Below are positions 33,249 to 40,883 of a stretch of DNA of 64,000 nt, piece by piece. The position numbers and the translations under genes are program-made. The notes under the pieces were generated by a model. It searched no databases. It was not told where the DNA came from and saw only the letters and a list, made by a program, of their open reading frames with translations. Numbering within the stretch: the first letter of the stretch is position 1; the number at the start of each line of letters is the position of its first letter. The DNA is from Caulobacter sp. 73W (GTDB lineage: Bacteria; Pseudomonadota; Alphaproteobacteria; Caulobacterales; Caulobacteraceae): the NCBI RefSeq assembly GCF_041021955.1, contig NZ_CP158375.1, forward strand, positions 2,480,001-2,544,000. Reading direction: 5' to 3'.

Positions 33249-34629
33249 AGCGCCATGCTCCCACGATGGTGGTTAGCTCGTTCACGCTGAAGTTATGGAA
33301 GGTCTTCTGAGCGAAGCCGCGCCCAAAGGAGAGGTTTGAAAGTCGTGCTTGTAACGCAGGCGCGCCTAGAGAGCTGATCTTTCGCTGCAAATATAAATCT
33401 AGTGAAGATAGAATTTGAAGATCTGTTGCTTCGGAGTTGCTATAGTATATTCCTGAAGCGGCATGGCTTTTGCTGTGTAATAGCTGCGTGTTGCCGGTTA
33501 GAAACTTAATGCGAGATGTAAGTTCACGCGAGGCTTTCCTCGAATTCATCGATCGATCCAAATGGTACCGTTTAAAAGACGCTTGAATGCGCGTCCGGTA
33601 CTTCGCAATCTTTGCTCCGCTAGGAGCAAGGCGACAATCTCCATCCTTTCTCGTGAAGCGATAGCCGAGATACTCGAACTTGTGAACGGGATCAGTTGCG
33701 TTAAATGAGGTGGTCTTCTTCTCATTTACGGAAAGATGATGCTTTCTAATTATTTTTCGAACTTCGGCAGGATAGTCGACAGTGGCACCAGTGGGGGCTG
33801 GAGCGAATACGATTAGAACGTCATCGACGTAGCGAGAGAAGAACAAGACGCCTGGCAAGGCGCGAAGGGCGGCATCTAGCGGTCTGAGGTATATTTCCGC
33901 GAGATAAGCACTAATTCCCACGCCGCGCGGTATGCCCTTTGTGGACCCGGTTATTCGACCGTAGTCGTCAAGCACCTGCCTGACAAAGCGCTTAGCGCTG
34001 AGGCTCAACAAGTGATCCTCATCCAACTGTTTCGAGATGCGCGTCCGGTCGACACTCTCATAAAATTTCTCGATGTCGGTGCGCACCGTCACCAGAGGTA
34101 ACTTGTTGTGAAGAGCTGCCTTTGCAACCCCAACAATGTGATTGCGATGTGCAGGTTTCACTTTGTAGAGACGGTGCAGGTTCCATTGTACTTGCTTAAC
34201 GGCAAAAAATGCGGCCGCAGAATCCTGAATTGTGTACACTTTTTTTCCTTTAGGCCCGTCCCTTTCTGTTAGAAGGAGCCGGAGATTGCTCTCGCGAATC
34301 TCAGTGCCAAGGTCAGAAAGTATTTGATCTATAGCCTGGTCTTTAATCGTGCGAGCGCTATCGATTGCTTCAAGAGCTTCAGATAATTTTAGTGCGAAGT
34401 CGTCTGCGCTCATCGAAGCTTTCGCCTTGTGTAGCGCGCTAAGATCTGACTTTAGATTTCTGATCTTATCGGTGTGAGTTTCTAAATCCGGGAAGAATCT
34501 CTTCTCCAGATTGTTGCCTCTCCGATTCTCAATATCATAAATCCGGCGAAAATTTGCCGCTGTAAAGGTCTGGTCTAGCACCCAGTCAACGCCCCCGTTG
34601 CCCCTTAGAATCGACGTTCTATGACGCAT
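33241..34629 (-). CDS. drt3a: antiviral reverse transcriptase, Drt3a-like
   Basis: Reverse transcriptase of 462 residues from ATG 34629; a TTG at 34659 would add ten but sits in a stem. Numbering from the TTG: motif A is VRTDIEKFYESV (Asp195), motif B KGIPRGVGISAYLAEIYL (241-258), motif C FSRYVDDVLIVF (YVDD 277-280), motif D/E KFEYLGYRF (328-335). A helical N-domain of about 150 residues precedes the palm. First of two overlapping RT genes; the partner starts inside its last codons. In DRT3 defence both RTs are needed against phage and act with an ncRNA. It is 76 bases after the integrase stop on the same strand, so readthrough from int is possible. Confidence 0.82.
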   Translation of the reverse strand: MRHRTSILRGNGGVDWVLDQTFTAANFRRIYDIENRRGNNLEKRFFPDLETHTDKIRNLKSDLSALHKAKASMSADDFALKLSEALEAIDSARTIKDQAIDQILSDLGTEIRESNLRLLLTERDGPKGKKVYTIQDSAAAFFAVKQVQWNLHRLYKVKPAHRNHIVGVAKAALHNKLPLVTVRTDIEKFYESVDRTRISKQLDEDHLLSLSAKRFVRQVLDDYGRITGSTKGIPRGVGISAYLAEIYLRPLDAALRALPGVLFFSRYVDDVLIVFAPAPTGATVDYPAEVRKIIRKHHLSVNEKKTTSFNATDPVHKFEYLGYRFTRKDGDCRLAPSGAKIAKYRTRIQASFKRYHLDRSMNSRKASRELTSRIKFLTGNTQLLHSKSHAASGIYYSNSEATDLQILSSLDLYLQRKISSLGAPALQARLSNLSFGRGFAQKTFHNFSVNELTTIVGAWRYA

Positions 34630-34674
34630 TAGCGCGTCAAGCGAGCACCTGTCCGCCAAAAGCGATCTTTGGTT

Positions 34675-34701
34675 GCGGCAATCGCTGTGTCAGATTGCCG
34701 C
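34675..34701 (-). promoter_or_regulatory. 9-bp stem-loop between int and drt3a
   Basis: GCGGCAATC (34675-34683) pairs with GATTGCCGC (34693-34701) around a 9-base loop that reads TGACACAGC on the minus strand. It begins 4 bases after the integrase stop and ends 45 bases before drt3a ATG. There is no T-run, so it is either a weak int terminator, an mRNA stabiliser or an RNA element of the RT system. A smaller stem (CCAAA/TTTGG, 34656-34672) follows and buries the TTG at 34659. Confidence 0.5.
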
Positions 34702-34705
34702 GTGG

Positions 34706-35893
34706 CTATGGGGTTGGCTTTGTGCGCAGTGCCGACATCCGCTCGCCAGCCTTTTGGAGTGCATCGCGCTGCGCGTTCGGTCGGAGTTGGGCGTAACGTG
34801 CGGTGGTCGATACCTGTGTGTGTCCCAGCGCCTTCCCGATGATCGTCAGGGGCGCATCGTCTGCCAGCATGAAGCTGGCTGTGGTGCGACGAATGTCATG
34901 GATGCGCACATCCTCCAGCTCTGCTTTAGCGATTAGCCACGACCAGACGCGCTTTAGGTCAGCCCTGGGGGTCTCTCCCCTAGAGTTCGCCATTGTTTTC
35001 CCCGGAAAGAGGTGGTTTCCGCTTGGATCCAGGCTTCTCATTGACCGGAGAAGCGATAGCGACGGGCCGGCAAGCTGGAGCCGATGCTGACGCTTTGTCT
35101 TCGTGTGAGCGGATGGCTTCTCCCACAACCCTGCTGCTAGGTCGAAGTTGCTCCATTCCGCCTTCAGAACCTCTTGAAGCCTGGCGCCCGTAAAAAGCAG
35201 CAGCCGAACAGCATTTGCAGCGTTTTGATTGGGGTGTTGGTCACAGGCGTCGAGAAGGCGCGCCACTTCATCCTCTGAGAGATGCCGCCAACGTTGGTCC
35301 TCCGGAAATTTCTTGATCCCCTTGCAGGGGTTGGAAGCGCGAAGCTCCTGCTCAACTGCAAGTGAGAACATCTTACTGAGGATCGCTAGCAGCTTATTGG
35401 CTTGGTAAGCGCCGGCCCTGGTGCGGGTGTCGCCGTGAAGCCGCCGTATGTCTGCGGGTTTCACTTCGCCCACCTTCCTTGGTCCGAGGGAGGGGATGGC
35501 ATGCGTGCTCAGGAGATGTTGAGCGTCCCGAATTGTGCTGGGCCGGAGCGAGGCGTCTGAGGCGTAGTCCTGACAGTAGAAGTTCGCGAGCCAAGCTAGT
35601 GTCGGGGCGTCGCGTGCCGCTCGTTTCTCGGCGCTTGGGCTCCTGCCTTGTTTGACAGCGAAGAGCTGTGCGCGTGCGAGTTCGCGCGCTTGGTCAACGG
35701 TGAGCGCGGGATAGCCGCCCAGCGTTGTCCGTCCTTGATTGTCTGGCAGCCGGTACTGAAAGACGAACGACTTTGTGCCAGCCGGTGTCACCCGGATGCC
35801 GAACCCAGGCAGCTCGGAATCCCACACAAAGGTGCCTGGATTGGCGGCGTCCACGATCCGTTTGGTGAGGCGGACTTGCGATTTGCGGGGCAC
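34706..35893 (-). CDS. int: tyrosine recombinase (P4-type integrase)
   Basis: 395-residue site-specific recombinase that integrates the element at tRNA-Thr. An N-terminal DUF4102 arm-binding domain (LTKRIVDAANPG...GFGIRVTPAGTKSFVFQYR) and core-binding domain precede the catalytic domain with Arg238 (TGARLQEV), His332 and Arg335 (IHDIRR), His358 (ALGHTQ) and nucleophile Tyr367 (ARYAQL). All five key residues are present, so it should be active. GTG start at 35893 with GGAG 8 bases upstream. It lies 183 bases inside attR, reading towards the RT genes. Confidence 0.95.
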   Translation of the reverse strand: MPRKSQVRLTKRIVDAANPGTFVWDSELPGFGIRVTPAGTKSFVFQYRLPDNQGRTTLGGYPALTVDQARELARAQLFAVKQGRSPSAEKRAARDAPTLAWLANFYCQDYASDASLRPSTIRDAQHLLSTHAIPSLGPRKVGEVKPADIRRLHGDTRTRAGAYQANKLLAILSKMFSLAVEQELRASNPCKGIKKFPEDQRWRHLSEDEVARLLDACDQHPNQNAANAVRLLLFTGARLQEVLKAEWSNFDLAAGLWEKPSAHTKTKRQHRLQLAGPSLSLLRSMRSLDPSGNHLFPGKTMANSRGETPRADLKRVWSWLIAKAELEDVRIHDIRRTTASFMLADDAPLTIIGKALGHTQVSTTARYAQLRPNAQRDALQKAGERMSALRTKPTP

Positions 35894-35922
35894 TTGTCAC
35901 TCCAACAGCTTTGGGCGTTGTA

Positions 35923-35947
35923 GCTTCCATGGAAGCAATATGGAAGC
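35923..35947 (+). promoter_or_regulatory. paired TGGAAGC motif near attR, with palindrome (candidate Int/Xis arm site)
   Basis: TGGAAGC at 35930-35936 and 35941-35947, 11 bases apart, matching the pair at 27785-27802. The first copy is also half of a 14-bp palindrome GCTTCCATGGAAGC (35923-35936). It lies 30 bases upstream of the integrase start, so it could also autoregulate int. The 128 bases between this site and the attR core are AT-rich and contain no gene. Confidence 0.5.
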
Positions 35948-36075
35948 ACGTAAGGCCGTTGAGTTCGATCCTGCGCCGGAGTTCGCCGTAGTTGGCTTTA
36001 TATAAAAGTCTGAAAATAAAGAAATAATGGTATGCCCCCGTGCTTACGCGTTTTACGCCGTAGTATCGGTATCCG

Positions 36076-36122
36076 CATTCGTAATGAGGGGGTCACAGGT
36101 TCGAGTCCTGTAAGCGGCACCA
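36076..36122. repeat. attR: 47-bp direct repeat of tRNA-Thr 3' end
   Basis: Exact copy of 27668-27714. The five bases to its left do not continue the tRNA (TCCG in place of CCT), so this is a partial copy, not a second tRNA gene. It marks the right junction. Confidence 0.95.
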
Positions 36123-36193
36123 CCCTTTCTCCCGGAGATCAGAAGACGTGCGCTGCGCCGCGGGCGTTCGCGCGCCGCTGGGCGGGCAAAATG

Positions 36194-36217
36194 AAAGCCG
36201 GCCCGAAGGCCGGCTTT
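36194..36217. terminator. original tRNA-Thr terminator, now beyond the element
   Basis: AAAGCCGGCC (36194-36203), loop CGAA, GGCCGGCTTT (36208-36217): a 10-bp symmetric stem usable in both directions. Before integration it would have stood about 80 bases after tRNA-Thr. It also lies downstream of the leftward kinase gene. The rest of 36123-36390 shows no gene. Confidence 0.75.
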
Positions 36218-36390
36218 CCCCCACGCGCGGCGGAGGACTAGGGGATCCACCGCGGGCGATGGTCTCGCTCGTGATGGGCGATAGAGAAGGGCGCGGGCCC
36301 TGACCACGGCATGTACGACCCCCACTTTGGGGCTTTGTGGGAGCGCCTGCGCGATGCTGCTCAAGCTGACATGGGCGAGGGCACCAACGA

Positions 36391-38034
36391 TCAGGCTGCC
36401 CGCGCGGTGGCCTCGCGCAAGGCGGCGAACAGACTGGCCGGCTGGATCGGTTTGGTCAGGTGCTGGTCCGCCCCGGCGGCGCGGCTGGCCTCCACATGTT
36501 CAGGCAGGGCGCTGGCGGTCAGCATGAGGATCGGGGTGCGCGGCTGACGACGTTCGGCCTCCATAGCGCGGATGCGGCGGGTCGCCGTCAGGCCGTCCAT
36601 CCCCGGCATCTGCACATCCATCAGGATGGCGTCGAACCGGTCGTCGGCGAACAGGGCGCAGGCCTCGGCCCCGCCTTCAGCGGACGACACCTCGGCTCCC
36701 ACCTGGGCCAAGATCAGTTCGGCCACCTTGCGGTTTGTGGGGTGGTCGTCGACCACCAGGATGCGCAGGGCGCGTTCCAGCCCGCCGTCGTCGGATCGTC
36801 CCGCGTCAGCCGGCGGTTCGCATGCGGGCAGGGGGACGACCAGGGTGAAGGTAGAGCCTTCACCAGTCCTGCTCTTCGCCTCGAGCCGTCCGCCCATCAT
36901 CGTGGCCAGCCGCCGCCCGATCGCCAGGCCCAGGCCCGCGCCGCCCACGGACCGCGTGCTGGAGGCGTCGGCCTGCTCGAAGTGATCGAACAGCCGCTCG
37001 CTCTGGGTCATGTCGAAGCCGCGCCCGGTATCGGACACCGCGATATGGAAGCCGTCGGCGGCGCGGGTGGCCTCGATCGACACCTCGCCCGCGTCGGTGA
37101 ACTTGGCGGCGTTGGCCAGCAGGTGGCTGATCACCTGCCGCAGGCGCACGCGGTCGCCAGACGTCCAGGTCTCGGCCGCCTCCGCGACGCGGACCTGGAA
37201 GGCCAGGCCCTTCTCGGCGAAGCGGCGCTCGAACAGGCCGGCGGTCTCGCGCACCAGGTCTCCCAGACGCAGGGGCGCGCGGACCAGGGCGGTGGTGCCT
37301 TCCTCCATGCCGGCGAAGTCGAGGATGTCGCCCAGCGCCTGTTCCAGATCGGCGCTGGAATCCTTCAGCAGGTCCAGCAGCGCGGTCTGCTCGCCGGACA
37401 TGCCGGTTCGAGCCAGCCCCTCCACCGCCCCGACCATGCCGTTCAGGGGCGTGCGGATCTCGTGGCTCATATTGGCCAGGAAGTCGCTTTTGGCGCGACT
37501 GGCCGCCTGGGCGAGGGTCAGGGCGTCGTTCAGCGAGGCCTGCAGCCGCACGTTCTCCAGCGCCACGCGCGCGGCCCGGGCGATCATCTCCAGAACCGCC
37601 ACGGCTTTGGGCGTCGGCGCGCCAGGCTGGGCCCAATAGGCGCCGATGGAGGCGATGGGATCCTCCGGCCGCACAGGCGTCATGATCAGGCTGCGCACGA
37701 AGGTGGGCTCATAGAGCGGGAGGGGCACCCGCGGGTCCTGGCGGATGTCGCCGATGCTCACGCTCTGACGGTTCAGCATGGCCCAGCCCGATATGCAGTT
37801 CTCGATGGGAAAGGCCTGGCCCTTCCACAAGGGCGCGATGGCGTCCTCGTCGATATAGCGGACCTTGGCGCCCTCGCGCATGACCACCGTGATGCCGTCG
37901 GCGCCGGTCAGCTGACGCGCCGTGGTCCGCACGACCCGGCCGACATCAGCCGGCGTCGTCGCGCCGGCCAGTTGCTCGACCGCGTCGATCAGGATGGCCA
38001 GGGCCTCGATCGAGGCGGCGCCGGAAGAGTTCAC
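36391..38034 (-). CDS. hybrid sensor histidine kinase (GAF-HisKA-HATPase-REC)
   Basis: 547-residue cytoplasmic hybrid kinase without membrane helices. Residues 15-165 form a GAF domain (IENCISGWAMLNRQSV is typical), followed by HisKA with FLANMSHEIRTPLNG and phospho-accepting His191, an HATPase_c domain (DTGRGFDMT, GGAGLGLAIGRRLA) and a C-terminal receiver with DDHPTNRKV and phospho-accepting Asp473 (LMDVQMPG). The signal sensed by the GAF is unknown. No response regulator or phosphotransfer gene is adjacent. It lies just outside attR and is native. Confidence 0.92.
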   Translation of the reverse strand: MNSSGAASIEALAILIDAVEQLAGATTPADVGRVVRTTARQLTGADGITVVMREGAKVRYIDEDAIAPLWKGQAFPIENCISGWAMLNRQSVSIGDIRQDPRVPLPLYEPTFVRSLIMTPVRPEDPIASIGAYWAQPGAPTPKAVAVLEMIARAARVALENVRLQASLNDALTLAQAASRAKSDFLANMSHEIRTPLNGMVGAVEGLARTGMSGEQTALLDLLKDSSADLEQALGDILDFAGMEEGTTALVRAPLRLGDLVRETAGLFERRFAEKGLAFQVRVAEAAETWTSGDRVRLRQVISHLLANAAKFTDAGEVSIEATRAADGFHIAVSDTGRGFDMTQSERLFDHFEQADASSTRSVGGAGLGLAIGRRLATMMGGRLEAKSRTGEGSTFTLVVPLPACEPPADAGRSDDGGLERALRILVVDDHPTNRKVAELILAQVGAEVSSAEGGAEACALFADDRFDAILMDVQMPGMDGLTATRRIRAMEAERRQPRTPILMLTASALPEHVEASRAAGADQHLTKPIQPASLFAALREATARAA

Positions 38035-38175
38035 GATAGACGCCCCACGCTGGTTCTACTGACGCTGATTTCGCCAAACAAAACCCAAGGTTGCAAGATA
38101 AAGATTGATCCCACCGTGTGGCGTGTTTGCGCGGCCTCTGGCCTTTTGCAGCCGAGTCGTTGATTGATTCCCGGC

Positions 38176-38553
38176 ATGTCGGAGACGCAGTCCAACGAAG
38201 AGCTGATCGCCTGGGCCCAGACCCTGGAGGGGTACGCCCGCGATTGGGATGAAACCTTCGACAAGCGCCCCGGCTATTTCACCCAGGAGTTCTGGTACCT
38301 CCTGGTCGGCTGCATGATCGCCGACTGGCGCGGCAAGCCGATGACCGTCAGCGCCGCCTGCCAGTTCATGAAAAGCGGCTCCAGCCGCACACGCGAGGAG
38401 CGCATCAAGCGCGCGGTCTCCGACGGCTTCCTGTCGAAGGAGAAGGCGGGGGACGACGGCCGCGCCGCCATCGTGCGACCGACCCCGCGTCTGGAAGCCA
38501 TGATGCGCGGCCATCTGGAACGCACGCTCAAGATGGTGCGCGAGGCGGTTTAG
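38176..38553 (+). CDS. small winged-helix-like protein, possible regulator
   Basis: 125 residues from ATG 38176. The middle (QEFWYLLVGCMIADWRGKPMTV followed by SAACQFMKSGSSRTREERIKR) resembles a MarR-like winged helix that reads a recognition helix after 'TVSAACQFM', and the end (LEAMMRGHLERTLKMVREAV) is a dimerisation-type helix. I do not recognise an exact family. Divergent from the histidine kinase gene, with 141 bases between, so it might be linked to it by regulation. Confidence 0.65.
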   Translation: MSETQSNEELIAWAQTLEGYARDWDETFDKRPGYFTQEFWYLLVGCMIADWRGKPMTVSAACQFMKSGSSRTREERIKRAVSDGFLSKEKAGDDGRAAIVRPTPRLEAMMRGHLERTLKMVREAV

Positions 38554-38574
38554 CCGCAGATTTTGCCGGTAAAT

Positions 38575-38604
38575 CCCCGCTCAACTCTACGATAGTCAGC
38601 GGGG
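38575..38604. promoter_or_regulatory. 7-bp inverted repeat upstream of TonB receptor
   Basis: CCCCGCT (38575-38581) and AGCGGGG (38598-38604), 16-base spacer. It could be a weak terminator for the preceding gene or an operator/leader stem for the receptor gene starting 64 bases later. Confidence 0.35.
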
Positions 38605-38667
38605 CCGCCGCCGCGCACCTTCCAGGGGCAGACGCCGCAAGATCGGCGCACGCCCTTGGGGGGACAC

Positions 38668-40878
38668 ATGGATACTCAGTCAAGCGCGGGCCGGGCCCGT
38701 CTTCGCCGCGTGGGCGGCCTGCTTATGGCGGGCGCTTCGCTGGCGGCCCTGGCCGTCGCCTTCGCCAGCCCGGTGCGGGCCCAGCCCGCTTCCGATGAAA
38801 CCGCCGCTGCGGCTCTGGACGAACTTGTCGTCACCGCCCGCCGCCGTGACGAGCGCCTGCAGGATGTGCCGGCGGCTGTCACCGCCTTCTCCTCGGCGTC
38901 GCTGCAGAACATGCAGGCGACCAACGTCGGCGACCTTCAGGGTTCGGTCCCGAACCTGACCATCCACGAAGGCGACGCCGCCAACGCGGTGGTCTATGTG
39001 CGCGGCGTCGGCCAGATCGACAGCCTCGCCTTCGCGGACCCCGGCGTCGGCGTCTATGTGGACGACGTCTATCTGGGCCGCGCCCAGGGCGCCTTCCTCG
39101 ACGTCTATGACGTGGACCGGATCGAGGTGCTGCGGGGACCGCAGGGCACGCTCTACGGCCGCAACACCATCGGCGGGGCGGTGAAGTTCGTCTCCAAGCC
39201 GTTGAGCGGCGACTTCAACGGCGCGCTGGAAGCCACCGTCGGCGACTACGAACGCGTGGAGGTGAAGGGCTCGGTGGGCGGCGCCCTGGCCCCCGACAAG
39301 CTGCTGGCCAAGGCCGCCTTCGCCTATTCGGCCCGCGACGGTTACAGCCTCAACGCCCTCGACGGCCAGACCGACGGGGATAAGAACCTGCTGGCCGGCC
39401 GCCTGGCCTTCGAATACCGCGCCAGCGAGGATATCAGCCTGCGCCTGAACATCGACGGCACGCGCGACCGCCCCGATCGCTCGCGCACTCCAGCCCGGGC
39501 GACCCCGGTCTTCGGCTCGCCTGCGACCCTGGATCGTCCGTTCGACGTCAACGCCAACTTCAACACCCTGGCCGATCTCTCGACGGCGGGCGTCTCGCTG
39601 GTCGCCGACTGGCGTCTGTCCGACGCGGTCGGCCTGAAGTCGATCACCGCCTATCGGAAGATGTCCTACGACTCCAATCTCGACCTGGACGCCACCACCC
39701 AGTCGGTCTTCGGCGTCTATGTGCGCGAGGATCAGGATCAGGTCAGCCAGGAACTGCAGCTGAACTACAGCAGCGACCGCCTCTCCGCGGTGGGCGGCCT
39801 GTTCTGGTTCAAGGAGCATGACGACACCTTCAGCGGGCTGCTGGGTCCGACCATCGGCCTGGTGACGGGCTCGCAGAACGACCAGCACAACGAAAGCTGG
39901 GCCGCCTACGGCCAGGGGACGTACAGCTTGACCGACCAGCTCTCGGTCACCGCCGGGCTGCGCTACACCCACGAGAAGAAGGACTTCTTCCGCACCCAGA
40001 AGTTCTTCGCCGCGACCGTGACCAACTTGCCCGTGCCCTATGACCAAGGGCCGTTCGCCACCTATATCGACACCTCCGATGAATGGAGCTCGGTCTCCCC
40101 GCGCCTGGGCGTCGACTACAAGGTCAGCGACGACGTTCTGGCCTACGCCAGCGTCAGCCGCGGCTTCAAGAGCGGCGGCTTTGATGGCCGCGCCAACGAC
40201 GCCGCCGGCGCGCGCCCCTATGATCCTGAAACTCTGTGGGCATACGAGGCGGGCCTGAAGACCACCCTACTGGATCGCCGCCTGACCGCCAACCTGGCGG
40301 TGTTCTGGAACGACTACAAGGACCTGCAGCTCTCCAGCTTCACCGCCGATTCCAGCGGGGCCTTCACCGCCCTGTTCACCAACGCCGCCGCCGCCACCAT
40401 CCGGGGAGCGGAGCTGGAACTGATCGCCCGGCCCATCCGGCCCCTGACCCTGAACTTCGTGCTCGGCTATCTGGACGGCCAGTACGACGAGTACATCGGC
40501 CCCGGCGGCCGCGACATCAGCGACCAGCGCGAACTGGTCAACGCGCCGAGGTGGGACGGCAAGGTGGGGGCGGTCTATCGCTTCGACCTGTCCGACGGCG
40601 GCTCGCTGACCTTCGGCGCCGACGCGGCCTTCCGCAGCAAGACCTATCGCACGGTCTCCAGCAGCGAGATTCTGGCCCAGAAGGGCTACGTCCTCGTGGA
40701 CGCCTTCGCCCGCTGGCAGGACGCGCGCGACAAGTGGTTCGTCCAGGCGGGGGTCAAGAACCTGACCGACAAGCGCTACATCGAGCAGGGCTTCGACCTG
40801 TCGGACTCGCTCGGTTATCAACTGGCCTACTTCGGCGCCCCGCGCACCGTGTCGGCCACCATCGGCGTCGCGTTCTAG
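38668..40878 (+). CDS. TonB-dependent outer-membrane receptor
   Basis: 736 residues. Signal peptide to about residue 34 (ASLAALAVAFASPVRAQP), then a TonB-box-like stretch (LDELVVTARRRDERLQDVPAAVT), the plug domain (PQGTLYGRNTIGGAVKFVSKPL is the classic signature) and a 22-strand barrel ending in ...SATIGVAF with the terminal Phe needed for BAM insertion. No N-terminal signalling domain. The uptake substrate is not evident; an esterase is encoded 5 bases downstream, which suggests an ester-bearing ligand hydrolysed after import. Confidence 0.93.
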   Translation: MDTQSSAGRARLRRVGGLLMAGASLAALAVAFASPVRAQPASDETAAAALDELVVTARRRDERLQDVPAAVTAFSSASLQNMQATNVGDLQGSVPNLTIHEGDAANAVVYVRGVGQIDSLAFADPGVGVYVDDVYLGRAQGAFLDVYDVDRIEVLRGPQGTLYGRNTIGGAVKFVSKPLSGDFNGALEATVGDYERVEVKGSVGGALAPDKLLAKAAFAYSARDGYSLNALDGQTDGDKNLLAGRLAFEYRASEDISLRLNIDGTRDRPDRSRTPARATPVFGSPATLDRPFDVNANFNTLADLSTAGVSLVADWRLSDAVGLKSITAYRKMSYDSNLDLDATTQSVFGVYVREDQDQVSQELQLNYSSDRLSAVGGLFWFKEHDDTFSGLLGPTIGLVTGSQNDQHNESWAAYGQGTYSLTDQLSVTAGLRYTHEKKDFFRTQKFFAATVTNLPVPYDQGPFATYIDTSDEWSSVSPRLGVDYKVSDDVLAYASVSRGFKSGGFDGRANDAAGARPYDPETLWAYEAGLKTTLLDRRLTANLAVFWNDYKDLQLSSFTADSSGAFTALFTNAAAATIRGAELELIARPIRPLTLNFVLGYLDGQYDEYIGPGGRDISDQRELVNAPRWDGKVGAVYRFDLSDGGSLTFGADAAFRSKTYRTVSSSEILAQKGYVLVDAFARWQDARDKWFVQAGVKNLTDKRYIEQGFDLSDSLGYQLAYFGAPRTVSATIGVAF

Positions 40879-40883
40879 CGCCG

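Larger units (their letters stand above)
27668..36122. mobile_element. 8.4-kb tRNA-Thr-integrated element carrying a DRT3-like two-RT module
   Basis: Integrative element between two perfect copies of a 47-bp direct repeat (27668-27714 and 36076-36122); one repeat unit plus cargo is 8,408 bases. Gene content in order: excisionase-like HTH (+), HUH Rep (+), 49-aa membrane protein (+), GIY-YIG protein (-), membrane coiled-coil protein (-), XRE regulator (+), two reverse transcriptases (-) and tyrosine integrase (-) next to attR. No capsid, terminase, conjugation or relaxosome genes are present. It could be a phage satellite, a mobilisable plasmid-like element or a defence island that circularises and replicates by Rep. 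Base composition is plainly lower in GC than the flanks, most of all across the RT genes. Confidence 0.93.

Noticed and set aside
34813..34820. A second GTGTGTGT tract (ACACACAC on the minus strand), considered as RT template
   Set aside because: It lies in the conserved integrase motif around His358 (GHTQVSTT), so the bases are explained by coding.
36076..36122. Possible second tRNA-Thr gene
   Set aside because: Only the 3' 47 bases match; acceptor 5' strand and D arm are missing. It is the attR repeat.
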